Shown here: in pieces, positions 10,701-24,800 of the stretch
Position numbering within the stretch: the first letter of the stretch is position 1
Layout of the letters: every line of letters starts with the position of its first letter
Assembly: GCA_963930775.1 (NCBI GenBank)
Contig: OZ005706.1
Location: 4,144,545 to 4,208,544 of the forward strand
Direction of reading: 5' to 3'
Source: Cliona cf. orientalis
Taxonomy: Eukaryota > Porifera > Demospongiae > Clionaida > Clionaidae
Length of the DNA stretch: 64,000 nucleotides
The notes under the pieces: model-generated
What the model saw: the letters and a program-made list of their open reading frames with translations, nothing else
Database searches by the model: none
What the model was told of the DNA's origin: nothing
Program-made: the position numbers and the translations under genes

Positions 10701-13700
10701 TGCGGATGGCTATAAATTAATGGAATGCAGCAGCTATTGACCATAGTCCGAATCAATATGTCAGATGGCTTGCCCAAGTGCCACGTTTATCTTGGTGAGT
10801 GTTGTTCGTGGCCATCATATTTTTAAGCGAATATTGACTCCCATGAATACTACTACAGATAGAAACCAACAGTAATGCAAGGATGATTGGTATTTTTTGA
10901 AGAGAGGAAGTACATGTAGTGGTTGGTGCGAGATAGACGTTGGCATGTTAGTCGATCACCGAAAGTATCGACGGAGACTCATCTTGTCAATGTACAGCTG
11001 TTTGCTTGTTATCAACATGGCATCGTCGCGTGATCAATGTTCTGCAAATCACACGTAGGCTTATTCCTGCGAATCAATTGATTGTGAGCCCTTCAAAACC
11101 TCACAATTCGCATTTAATAGATACTCGCAATAAAAATCCGACTTATGGTATTACACAAAACTTTTGTGAACGAAATTAATGTGTATTATGGTAGTAAAGT
11201 TTCTCTATAATATACCCATGTACTTCAAGATGGTAGTGGGGGCACATAGCCATGTAATCAGATGCACTCTCGAATAGTCACCGCACCTCCGAAAGTGCTG
11301 AACAAAATAGTCGCCACTCTCGAATAGTACCTGTGTCACACCTACTAGCACTGTTTGAGTAGCACCTGCATACGTGAACATGCCTTATGACTTGTTCTCA
11401 ATGGCAGGTACCAGAGAAAATAATGATGTAGTTACGTAGCAGTCTTCCTAGAACAAATTTCAATCTTCTTCTACAACAGTGAAGGGGTCAATTTAGCTAC
11501 ATGTATGTCAAGCAACCGTTTATCTACGGATGCCTCTCTGGCAGCTTCTGATATTAATAAATTATGCTGCTCTCAAATAGACGCCACACAGACTTGGGTA
11601 ATGAAGTAAAATTTAATAGTAACGTTGCGTTTGATCAAGCGAATATAGCATACTGAAATATCATGGTATGTTGCGCACTAGTTATACTACATATATATAC
11701 AACGAAAAATATTTTTCAGATGATCATTATTCATTCTTATATAGTCCGTGTCATTACATGAGGGCATGGATACGCATTTTGGATGCACCCGGTTGCTATG
11801 AACATGCGGCGTGGGCAGAGAGAAAGTTCGCACTACAAAGCTCAAGATTGGTCAGAACTGTATGGCCGTGTGCACAAAGAAGAGTGGCCTTAATGCCTCG
11901 GGCCAAGTCTACAGCTAGAGATGCATTGTCAAACGATCGGTGCGAAAGCGCTGCGTGTTTCGAGAGGCCTGCATGCTAAGCAGGCGCTGACGCTAGCCAC
12001 CGAGCCTCCAGCGAAGTGAGAGGCGAGGACTGTTCTTTATCATACCTGTCAATAGTCTGATAGTAACATTTGAGCAGAGCGAGAACGTCGCCATTGCACA
12101 CTACCCATTAACACCGTGCGCATGTGCAGATTGAAGCGGTTGCAGAGGCCACACCCCTTATAGCAAGCAACTGCTCTGGCTCCAACTATTCGGTACTAAT
12201 GGGCAATCTTGCCCAGGCAGGATACTGTTTGTACATGAACTACGTCTCTATGTTTTGTGAGCATGTACTGTTAATAGATGACCATGCATGCTAGCCACAT
12301 TATCCCATGATTGTGACATTAAACATACTCTTTGTAAAGAAATGTGAAACGAATGATCAAGCTTGAATTGGCCATTAAGCCAGCAGTCCAATTGTTGCTG
12401 ATTCTGGAAGTGCATCTGGTGCTACATTCCAGTACATACAGCTTTTTGTTTTTATCTGTTTTTCCTACCTCTTCTATCTAGGTCATCTATCACTTCTAGA
12501 ATTTATTTTAAACCAAGAACAGAAAATAAAACAACTCTTCTTTCTGTTGAAATTCGTTCAAGTCCTATAACCTGGAGACATTCTTATGAGCTCTGCAGCG
12601 ATAACTTCTGTGCATGCTACTCGCAAGCGCTCACAATAAATTGTGTGTTTTGATACTTGGTTTCCTTGGATGGATTCCCGTGATTCAAGCACCATTGAAT
12701 ACATGTAGCTCTTGCGTTATGCTACAATCTGATACTGGAACAAAGTTTTCGATCGAGGATTTCCAGAGTTGCACGTTGTCAAAAATCAAAAAACTTTCGA
12801 TGTGACGACTGACTGCATGATATTTAATTTTTTTCAATAATGATCTTCTTGAAGCTTTATCGAGTGTCTGATGATTTATCTAAGAATGAGCCTTAAATGT
12901 GAAGGAGAGGAGAGCTCATTATGAAGCTCCAAGTTTCTAGGGAGGAGGCATTGTCATTCAGATGGATATTTTCTGTCTGTACTCAAACTTTTTAAGGAAG
13001 AATCTGGATAGAATGTTGATAGGTACATGTACGTATTAGTCAAGTGCTTGTGAGGCATAATGTATTAGATAAATAATGAAGTCCAGGGATGAGGGTAAGC
13101 CTTACCAGCTGAAAATGGCTGAGAATAAAAGGAGTCTCGGTGTTGTACACATGTATGCCTTTAGAACTGTAAATCAGCTGACAGCAAAGCTGAAAAAACA
13201 AGTTCACTTGGGAGATAATTACGTGTACATGTAGTTTTTTTCTCCCACCGCTCTCTCTTCTCTCTCACACACACACAATCCATTATATGATGCAATGAGT
13301 ATGAGAGGGGACAACAATTCAGTTCCACTATACTGCCTTCGCCTCAGGATTTAGCTTATGTTTTAAAGCTAACTTTTGAAGTGCTAAGATAACTCTACTT
13401 CGTTTATGCCCTTGCTCATACTCTCTGCTTGAGCACTATCTATGTCAAGCTTGCTTATCATGATGGCATAGGAAATTAGGTTGAAAGCTTCAACAACCTT
13501 CAGCAAAGCTTCAAGAAGGTCTTTGATAACTAGTCCATTTAAAAAAGCTCTATGTTACCATTGGTTTGTACACAAATGTATAATACCGTAGAATCCCGCG
13601 ATTACGCCCCCCCCCTCGCGCATAAGCCCCCCTGCATTTTTAGCTCAAGTTCCTGCATAGGTAGTTTTGTCTCGCGTACAAGCCCCCCCTCCCTGACTGT

Positions 13701-16700
13701 AAAATGGAGTCCATAAGTCAAGAAAAACAGTAGCTACAGCTAGCAAACTAGCTATTTGTGTCACACTATGCCTTACTTTGTTGTTTTTCTCGAGTTTTTC
13801 CCACCAAACAGCCAGAGAAAGTACAGAGATCGCGCGCTCATGTGGCATTCGACGGTCGGTAATGGTCGTCACATGGAAATGTAAGGATCCTGTGTATAAG
13901 CCCCCTCCCCACTTTTGCCCAATCCTAGCATGCACAAAGGGGGGGGGGGGGGGCGGCGTAATCGCGGGATTCTACGGTACTGTATTGTCCCTGGTAAGCA
14001 CCCGTGGGCACTTAAACATAACTTGTGATTTTGGCCCGCTGCTACAGTGACCCCTTGAAATGCGGTACATGGGCATGGACGCTTACCTGGGAGTGGGTGC
14101 TTGCCTGGGACACTATAGTATTTGTCCAATATTTTATGGCAATTCTTCCACTATTTTGACAGTGTGTAATTTGGAACTGCTCGATAGAAAAGTTTTGCTG
14201 CAGTCTCATATTGTAGAGCACCACAAGAGCTATTGAGTGGTGCTTGAATCATGGGAATCCATCCAGGGGAACCAAAACATACCACTTTTTGCACGCGGCA
14301 CTTTTTATAAGCGTTTGTGAGTATATAGCATGCACAGAAGGGATCGCTGTGGAGCTCATGAATATCTCCGGGTTGTAGGACTTGAATGAGAAAAAAGAGG
14401 AGAATTAGTGTCTTCTGGTCTTTAAAAACGGCATGAAATGGTGATAATCATATGATCCAGTTTAACATAAGAAACGAGAGTTTTATTACTTCTCACAACA
14501 TGTATACTTGTACGTGTGTATGGAGCAATTAACGACCTTATCAAAAAAGCGTGGGTTTTTCAAGGTTGAATTATTTTTTTCCATACATTGTAATAGATTA
14601 AGTACAGTATTGTCACAGTTGCACAATTTTCATGTATATCCTCAGGGTGACTTCGTTGATCGTGGCTACTATAGTCTGGAGACATTTACACAGCTTCTCA
14701 CCCTCAAAGCCAAGTATCCTAACAAAATCACCCTTCTCCGTGGCAATCATGAAAGCAGGCAAATCACTCAAGTCTACGGATTTTATGGTTAGTTCAAAAT
14801 TTTTCAGAGTTCTATGGATTATAGGAGACTTGGCCGTGGAGGTCTAGTATGTACGTGTATGTATACTTGTGAGAGGTACCGTAGATCTGGAAATTTTCGT
14901 GTACAGAAACTTTCGTATGATAAATTTTCGTGTAAAAATACTTTCGTAGGAACGACCCCTTACCGCATTAGCGTTAATAGTGCATACTAATTTTCGTAAA
15001 ATTAATTTTCGTAGCCGCCACCGACTACGAAAATATTTTTACAATGAAAATTTCCAGATTTACGGTATTCTGGGTACGGTAGTCATTCAGGGGCAGATGT
15101 AGGAATTTTGCAAAAAATATTTAAGCCACGCCCATTTGATGAAAACCATACCCATTTTGATTGCTTTTATCAGCCCCCTATAATATAGTTTGTTTCCAAA
15201 CCCGCCCTCACGGAAGAGAAGGGATTGGTACACATTGAGTACTTCTTGGGGCTTATTCTGAATACTGACGTGCCAATCAGTTTCACATCATGTGGCTTTA
15301 ATACATTGACACTGCACTGCAGCCTACTGTTGCGGTGCATGAAAGCAGTACTTAGATATGTTTGCATCCTGTGCGCCCATATGTGTACCAGACCCTTTCC
15401 CTCCGTAGAGAGGGGGGGGGGGGGGTGGTCTGGTTATGAGCCTACCCCTATACCTGGCAAGTATCCTAATCTACTCGGTATTGCACAGTATATAATAAGC
15501 ACTCTGATGAGTGCAAAACCTCTGGCTTCACCAGTTTGTCTAGCTGGGTTTCATCGGGGGGGGGGGGGGGGGGGGAGGGGGGGGAACAGGGAAAGCTTCC
15601 CCTCCTAACTCCCTAGCTTCTCCCCCCCCCCCCCTAAAAATTAAGCATATAACATCACAATAAGTCACCAGATCAAACCACTAGCATTAAATTTTATTTT
15701 TGATCAAAAATTAATCCAGAGGAATTAAGGTTACGGGATAGTATTCGACGCGCAATTTATAAATGATTACGCACGGACACAATTCACGTATGTTTTAATG
15801 CGGTTTAGTAGGAAAAGCGAATGAACGTCGACCATTTCCAAATGTAAACAAAGTGCAAGTTTCTGCGTCAACTTTTGAAGACAAGAGACTCAAACGAACT
15901 GACTTCGCTGTCGTTCACGATAGTCCATCGATTGGAGCAGGGCCAAGTATAGCGCTTTTTCGAAAACTCTAAGATGGTGAGTCGTCAGACAAGGTTTTGT
16001 CCTGGAGGGCCGCCATTAAGCGAGTCACATGGCAGCTGAGCAGTAAGTTTTTATGTTTGCTTTCTGTTCGTATAACTCAACAGAGTTCAAACACTATACC
16101 TGGCCCTGTAGAAACTCGTAAGCTATCATTTCGTTTGTATGTCATTACATAGAAGCTGTTTACCTTGGCAATAACTGATGCAGAAAATTGCAAAACTTAC
16201 CCACGCTTGCAGACAGACAGTGACAAGATTTGCTTTTCGTTTTTGTGGACCGTGGGGCAGGCATCAGGAGAGCTACTTACCTGTGCCTTGACTGTGCAAA
16301 GAACGTGGACAAAAACTGGAATATAACTGTCTCATTTATTATTCATGTGAACTTTGACCATGCGTGGGTGGAACACTAAAGAAATTCTCCTAAAAATACA
16401 TCCCAAGGAACTTGGCATGCTGAATACGCCCACTCATTTATTGCACTCTCACCCCAAATTTTTTGTCACTAGATGAAACCCTGTCTAGAGTGTGGTATTA
16501 TAACTTGTTTGGAGGTACAGGTTCCCATGCTCATTGCTATGCATCTGCATGTGAGCAAATTTGAGAAAAGGGGTAACCATTGTGCAAAAAAAAAAAATTT
16601 TTTTTGTCACTTTTCAACTTGCCACTATTTCAGGCCTTCTACATTGTACTACCATAGATTCAATGTTAAAGGCTAGAGCAAGTCTCCTGTCCAGAGTGGT

Positions 16701-19700
16701 GAGCCACTAAATTGCATAAAACAGTGATTTTTGAACGCGATCAACACGCACACTTGCCCCGCCCACACAGGATATGGGTGATTCATAGCAAGTGTAGCAG
16801 GCCACAGCAGGATGATGAAACTGTTGCAATATTCATGCCTAGTTTCACTGCTATGCATATGGTTCCAAAGATATATGTTTTAAAATAAAAATTTGGGAAA
16901 TGTACGAACTTGCCCCTTTTGCTCACATAATATTATTAAAGCACTTTAGATCCGCCCCCTGGTGTGTGTCTGTGACCACACTATCTCCCACATACCTTGT
17001 TTATGTGTCCAAAATGAGATCGACATAGAGTTCCTTGTAGGCTTCATTGTGGCTCATAGACTGAAGTCCATACATTCTATTGGATAACTGGAATTTTGTA
17101 TTATATATATGGGGGTTAATTATATGCAAGCCACGCATGTGGCGATAAGAAATTATAGCTACACTCAGTATTCTCCCTAGGCCCTTTCAGCATAGCGGCC
17201 CCCCATGCCTTCCATAGCCCTATTTCTTTGATGTGGGAACCAAACTGATCGATGTGATCACAAACTCCGCCCAAACCACTCCCACCCGCTAGGCCTTCAT
17301 TTTATCCTGGGGAGAACCCTGACACTGTTCAGTTTTTAACTTTTGTTGTGAACCAGCTTATGATATAACGTGCCATTGAAGAGAGCACAGAAAGTCCTTT
17401 CTAGCAGTACCAAGATCATCTAGAAGGATTAGTCTTTGCTATGGCAATGGCGGCCACGGTGGTCAACCTGCCTGCGCTTGGCTAGGACAACCTTTGAATT
17501 TTGTGCAAATCAGTAATAGGCGGGCTGTACCTCTAGGCCTTAGTTTACAGTTACATGTACATGTACATACGTATCAGAACTGTCTTTATGTGCATCTGCA
17601 GAATACTGGACTTGCGTACATGTACCTTGTAAACACCCAGCACAATTTAAAATAAATAATTCATGACTTTAGACAGTCTTCCATCAAGAGTACAACATAG
17701 CTAAGCCATCAAACACAAAAAATCTGCTACATGAACAATTTCCCTTTTCTGATATATCAGTCACCTTAGTGTGGACAGCTTCACTGAAAAATTTTAATAT
17801 TTTGTTTGATTTAGTTGTGGTGTTATTGCTTGCCATATTGAGCAGCGACTTGGCTCTCTCAACAAGAGGCACACGAATCATTCTTCACACACAACTGCAA
17901 ACAACGTTGCATAGGAATTGCTAGCTAGAAGTGACTACTATCTAAACTATATTATGTACAATGATCATAGCTTCCAGGCTTGACGGAATTTTGCTCACTC
18001 ATCAATTATGACATTGGCATGTGACTGTTCTTCTTGAAATGAAGCGATTGTTGTATCTTTATCCATCGAGAGCTCATTAAGAAGTGAAGATGGGCATGGT
18101 GGTCAGCAAATGTCACCAGAACTTTTGAACAAAATGTTTTCAATGAAATCCTTACAACGCATACCGTATTCACTTGGTCAGATGCTGCGGCTACTATTCA
18201 TTTCATCTCCCGAGTTTGTGCGGCGTCTATTGATATCAGTAGCTGTCAGAGTGAATCCATGGAGAAATAGACGCTTGACACCACAGAACTACGTGTACAC
18301 ATTCTGATACCTTTGTAGGGATGAAAATAACTAATGATCTGACCTTTGTCAGACCACAGTGCAATTGACCTGCCATCACTGAATGTTGAACTGACACATT
18401 TTTTGTTGATCGGGATAATAATATGTGACCTGCTATAGAGCTACCGACCACTCACACTCGAATACTATTTTACAGTAGGGGGTTCAGTACTCAACACAAC
18501 TTTTTTACAATTTTTCTTGTCTTTTATGAAAGTATGATCCTTTGTAGATCTGTCTATTTATGAATTTTCATTGCAATACAATGTTGTTTGACTACTGTAA
18601 TGATCGGGAGAAAGAAGGGACTCCATTTTAGCTAGCTACATGCACGGACTTATAGCGATTATTGATCAATAAAAATCTACTAGTAGCGGGCAGTCTCCGT
18701 GATGATACCAACGCTTCAATAGCTGACATGCACAGTGCATGTTGCAGCTCAGCTAGCTATGGTAGACAAAATAGCGAGAGCCCTCAATTTTCTTCGTGAC
18801 AATAACGATCTCCTTGACTCTGCAGACGCCGACACCCTCCTCGATCTCATCGATGAGTACCTTGAAGACTCGGACGGTATAGCCCACCCGTAACCCAACC
18901 TTTTAATTCTACAGCATCATGTACATATCTGTAATACTATTGCTCAAGCTTAACAGCACCACCCAGCTCTGATGCACTCGCAGAGGAGGAGTACCCAAGT
19001 TTGGATCCACCAGATGATGATCCACCAGCAGAGGATGACAACGATGAGGAGGATGAGGAGTCGGAGGCGCAGCCTACAGCAGCAGAGATTGTGCAGGCTG
19101 GAGTTGCTCGGGGCCAGCTGGATAAGGAGACAGTTTCCATAGATCAGCGCGAACTTGATGAAGCTGAAGAGCAGCTCATTTAGCAGTTTATCAATGATGG
19201 CTGCACTTTGGGCCCAATCGAAGTCCGCGCTGCACCATTATCACCGCTGAGCACTTTTGCTCTGTGCGCTGCCAGATGGCTGAGCTGACCCATGACAAGT
19301 TAGATTTGGTTGTCATGGTTCAGGTGATGGCTGGCTGCTTCTCTAGGGAGACATCCTCACACCGTGGGAAGGAGAAAGGCAAGTCCTACACCGTATTTTA
19401 TCACAACAGTGTAAGGATCTGTCATAGGACATTCCTTTCTCTCCACACCATCGGCTACTGTTGTTACAAAGCTATCGAGGCCAGCTACGTGTCGAGTGGA
19501 GTGGTAGCCAGGGTCCACAGCAACACAGGCAAAAAGAAGCTGGGACTGTCTCTTAAGGAGATTGAAGATGTGGTGCAGTTCAACCTGGACTATGCTGGTG
19601 TGTGTGTGGAGTATATGAAGAGAAGGGAGGGAAGTGGGAGAGAGAGAGTGAGTGAGTGAGAATCAACAGGAAAGATACAACTGCCATCTTCATTACTGAC

Positions 19701-21780
19701 CAGATTCCAATGTTATGTTGATGCCTGGACAAGTACCTGTGTACAAGAGCTCCGATGTCAAGCTCCTCCCTTCCAGTACCACCAAGCAGGCCATCTGGGA
19801 ACTGTATCTCCAAGCAGCAGCAACCAGTGTGATGAGGGCAGTGGCCTACTCTTCACCCAGCTCTGGCGTCAGCTTCTCCCTCGTGTAATGGTGATGTCAT
19901 TGAAGCCTATGAACAACTTGTGCTGGGTCTGTCTGCAGAACAACAATGCTATCATGCACACAGCTAACCGTCCTGAAGAGGAGAAGTCGATCGTAAGTGA
20001 ATGTATCCATATACATGGTGTGCATGTAAAAGGAATGTGTACACAAGGTGTGCATTAATTAGTTATACCATAGTACATGTACATGTATGCAGACTATCAG
20101 ACAAACTGAGACTCACCTGATTGTTGTCACCACGGAGAGGTTGGTGTACAGAGAAGCTCTGGAGAAGGCCAAGTCATCTGTCCTTGCCCACTTTTCCACA
20201 GAAGACACCTTCTCTCCACCACCACCTGCAGCAAAGAGGCCATCCAATAACACTCCCATCCATGCCCACTACAGTTTCGACATGGCCCAGCAGGTATTCT
20301 ACCCCAACCACCCTCTCCAGCCCGGCCCACTGTACTTTCTGACTCCCCGGAAGTGTGCCATCTTCAGTATGTGTTGTGAGTCCCTCCCCTGACAAGTGAA
20401 GTACTTGATCGACGAGGCTGTTGACATGGGGAAGGGCTCCATTGCCATTGTAACCATGCTCCACTCGCTTCTTTGTGCATCATGGACTAGGCGAGGAAAC
20501 AGTGTACCTGCACGTCGACACCTGTGGTGGACGGAACAAGAACGCCATCATTATCCACTACCTGTTGTGGAGAGTCATGACCAAACAACACTCAGAGATC
20601 ACGCTATCCTTCATGATCCCAGGGCACACAAAGTTCAGTCCAGACTGGTGCTTTTTGCTTCTGAAGAAGTACCGACGGACGAAGGTGGGAGGCCTCAGTA
20701 ATCTTTGTGGTGTGGTCAATGACTCAGCAGCTGTCAAAATTGCTCAGCTAACAGGACTGGAGGATGGGAGTGTTGTTGTCACAACCTACAACTGCCTGGT
20801 GTACTTCTCCCAGTTCTGCACGAAGGTGAAGAGCATAAAGAAGCTACACCATCTGCGCTTTGCATTCTTCACATGGCTTCATCTTCGTGAAGGAGAGAGC
20901 TGGAGCTACAGAAGTGAAGAGGAGTATCTTCAAGGATGCGAACTGGAAGCCCCAGGCAGGCAAGCTACCCCCTGTCCTCCCACCCTCAGGACTCTCTTTA
21001 CAGCAGCAGTAGTATCTATACAAGAAGATCAGGCCTGATTACTTTTAAGGATACCACTTGCCCATGGCCTGGTGGACCGTCTGTAGACCCTTCTCCCTCC
21101 TGTTTGCCATCAGCAATGCCTTCTTGCTCACCTACTCTCACTGCCACCACCACCATTACTACTACTACTAGAGAAGATGTTTCAACATCAATGGGGCGAG
21201 CCTCCGCGAACCCCACACAAGTGTTTTGGTATAATAAAAGTGGAATTTTCAATATTAGGCTATATGTTCAGATAATATTTCACACGGCTGTCTGTTGTTC
21301 TATACGAAGTTGCTGAATTCATATGATTGTGCAGATGTTCCTATAGTGAGTGGATGCTTGTCCTGAGACTCTCTCGCCAATATCTCCCTTTGGTTATTAC
21401 TTAATCTAATCAATCTGACCCCTCGCTGTTCTTCAGTTTTTGATGAAAAACTTTCGCTCTGCCTAGAGCGCTTTCTCTGAAGTCTTGTCTGTCTCTGTTC
21501 TTGTGTTTCTGCAGCTCTCCTTTCCTGGTCTCTCTTAAGTTCTACGTTTTCTTAATCTTTCTTCTTTTTCGGCTGCAGTTTCAGTTGCTCGATGAGCTCG
21601 CTCCCTTTCTCTTCTACGTTGGAGTTTTATTTCTCTCGCAGCTGAAGACTCCATATTGATTCAGTTATGAACGTTGAGTCAACGTTGTGTGCAACTTGTG
21701 TCATTACGCATGCGCATTAATTGAATGTATATCGTTGAAATAGAAGAGATATATATACGGTACGGAAGGACGTACGGCAG

Positions 21781-21816
<36 letters not shown>

Positions 21817-24800
21817 ATATAAACGGAAAATCTCGATTGGTATCACCTGTGTGGGGCTCGCTTCGGCTCGCCCCAACTACCGATAGCGACGAGCCACCGG
21901 CTGATAAGTGGGCAAGACTTTGTGGACACTGTCAGCAGCCAGGGCATAATGCTCGCACCTGCCCACGAAGATAATTTTGTATCATCACATACAGTAGTTC
22001 ACTTTTACACTCACACACACACACCTACTCACCAAGTTTATTGCTGTCTTTTTGTGTTTCTGCCTCAATACAGACTTATCAAGGCCCCTCAACCAAGGGG
22101 TACCCTAGCAATCCTGAAGGGGTAAAGTCATCATAGGCTACAACTATTAATAGTGTGCGCTAGCACAGAACATTTTAAACCACTCTTATAATCATCTATA
22201 GTACACTCAATAACCCATCAGTGTGGTTCAGCTTCTCAAAATACGACAGAACAGAATTTCAACCTTCATACATGTACAATAAACTACAGCTACCAACAAA
22301 CTATTTTATTGCAAAATTTCGCCTGTCCTGCCTAGGTCCTATGAAGAACCACACCCAGGTAAGTTACACAAGAGATCTATAACTTAGGTAGCGTACCTTT
22401 TGGCGTTCTTTTAACTCCTTTCCATGGCCAGATCCGGCGTATCCATCACTCAGCTCTTTCCCAGCAAGTTCATTAGTCAGCTAACCACATGGAGCGTACA
22501 TGTACATACAAAATGCTCACATTTCTAAAAAAAAAATTATAAATTGTGGCATGGGTGACCCATGTACATTTTTTGCCATAACTCTGCTTAGGAGCCTTTT
22601 TAGAGACTGGCTATTTGACCATCGAACTCTACACTAAATTCTGCATCGATCCATACCCAATGCACGAATTTCATAAAAAAATTGCGAGTGGTCAGTTTTT
22701 CCATTGTGGGTCGTATATACAATGTACAAAAATGTACATTGTCATTAACACAAAACATGAGTATTGTGAATTTTATTGTATGCACAAAATTGGTCATAAT
22801 GTAATCCATCTGAGGAATGTGGGGACCATGGAGAATCCTTGTCAAACCAGTCATCCCATGTGTCCAGATCAAACTCATTTTCAGACTCTGAGTCACCTGA
22901 TGTGCTTGCCAGAGTGGAACTGCTTTGCTTGTGCCTTCTGTACTCCTTGCAAGGCTTGTGGTTGACTCTTCTTCCAGATGAGCAGTTACTCCACCATAGA
23001 TTGACTGCTGCATTGGCAGAAAAGGTACTCAAGGTAGGGCCTTCGGTGTTCACCTCAAGCAAGTCGTTTAGGGTGGAACGATTGAGTTTGATTCTCTCGT
23101 TTTTCATAATTTTCAGCGTTGAAAATAATTTTAACTTTAGCTGTTGAGAAAGGTAAGCTTAGGAGCAACTCACTCACCAACATGATGTTTGGCCACTTTG
23201 TTGAATCAGGTGAAGAGCACAATTGATACCAAACCTTGCTGAAATTATCAGATCCAATCCTGAGGTACATCTTGGCATAGTCACGGTATCTTCAATTCCA
23301 TCCAAGATAGAAGTGAGATCTGCACCTTTAGCTTCACAAAGAGCATAAAAGGAACCAGTGACACTTAAGATAGCTGATTTGATTTCGCTGAAGCGATCGT
23401 CATCAGTTGAGCTTCCTTCTGCGTCTTGCTACCACTGAGTATCAAGTAAGAGAAGATCTCATCAAATCTATATCTGACCACTCAAGGCAAGATCATTAAG
23501 GGATTTTAAGTCAACCAGAGCTTGATCTACACAGCTTTTTGTGGTGGCATCCCTGAAATGATGTACATTATACTTGGTACACCTTGCCTCCATTCTTTTT
23601 TCTGATCCTGCTTGACACCACATTTGTCACTGGCCACTCAATTGGATACTGGAAAGTCAACTTCTTCAGTGAGCTGTGGGACTTTAGAATGTGCTTGATG
23701 CCCTGAACAACATTGATGTTGTCATCTTGTAATGTAAGGCTGAGGAGGAGGCTGGTTTGAGAGCATCTGTATACAGAGCAGAACCAATGATCATCCTAGT
23801 TTCCCTCCACTTGAGTAGATACCCCTTCAGACGTTGCCTTCTGGACTCTTGATGGATGTATCCTCACTAATTGTGGTCAAGTGGCTAAGGTAAGCCTCCA
23901 CAACTTCTGCAAAGCTTTTCACTTGTACGTAATCCAGCAACTTTCATGAGCTTGCACAGGTAAGTTACCACCTTTAGGGAATTTGAACACCTCCTTGACT
24001 AGATCACAAAGCTCACAGTACTTCCTAGGAGACTTTTTGTACAAGTTACGTAGTACAATCTTAACAGCATATCATTTATGTTGTGGAAGAGACGCACTGG
24101 AAAAGGCATCCTTGCATGCAAGTTCAAACAGATGAGCATACCCCACATCCCACTCTGATCGGATACATTGACTGATGCACCATCAGTACCACAACCAACA
24201 CACACAGGGAGCTCTTTATGGTGCTCTATGATAGGGCTTCTGAGGCTAGGGATGAGATGAAGTAGCATAGAGTAGATTGCGATACGGGTATTGGGGGGCT
24301 GATGCAGTACGTGGAGCAAAACTTCAGGAAATGGTTGATACCCGATTGGTAGGTCCGTCTGGTTGACGGAGCTAGACCTGCTTCAAAGTATCCCTGAACA
24401 AGGTGGTCCAAGCTGGAGAGTTCCAGTTCGGCTTGCTGAGGAGGAGCATGTCTCTCAGGGAGCTCGGGAGACTGGTGTGGAACTTATTCGGCAGGTAGGG
24501 GCATCTCTGCAAAAAAGAGTGGAGGTTACCTCTAGATAAATCGTCTGCTAGGGAGTTACATGTATCTGTTCCAGAAATGTGTTCTGCATGTAAGGAGAAG
24601 TGGAAGTGTGCTTCGAAAAAGAAAGAGGGTGCGGTGTAGATGCATGAGATTAGGATCTCAGCAGGATCTGCTGGTGAGGGCGTGCACTACATCTTGGTTG
24701 TCGCACTTGCAATGGACTGCCTGGCCTTGCCAGTGCTTTCCCCAGACTGCCGCAGAGATCACAATGGGGACTAGCTCCAGTGTTGCAATGTTCTGTTGCT

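Larger units (their letters stand above)
8061..13585. other. Gene-free part of PPP6C intron 3
   Basis: No supported gene is seen. The stretch holds a LINE- or Penelope-like tail motif (CCTGAGGATGACTAGAG...TCGAAATGTCGG, near 9376), an inverted repeat at 10314-10406, a small promoter-like site near 10711, a dispersed repeat at 11925-12170 and TACATGTAC-type runs. Confidence 0.5.
21055..22849. other. Mostly unassigned sequence between two transposon remnants
   Basis: It contains TTTCTC-rich sequence around 21440-21640, a (TA)n run, a zinc-knuckle fragment and nothing recognisable at 21975-22849. Confidence 0.4.

Noticed and set aside
13645..14129. Several overlapping frames of 86-96 codons
   Set aside because: They lie inside two adjacent MITEs and derive from CCCCC/GGGGG-rich repeats.
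14632..14847. Alternate frame over PPP6C exon 4
   Set aside because: The exon is read in the frame giving GDFVDRG and RGNHE; the other frame is a shadow.
15225..15608. 127-codon frame ending in Gly-rich sequence
   Set aside because: The Gly residues come from long G runs; no family resemblance.
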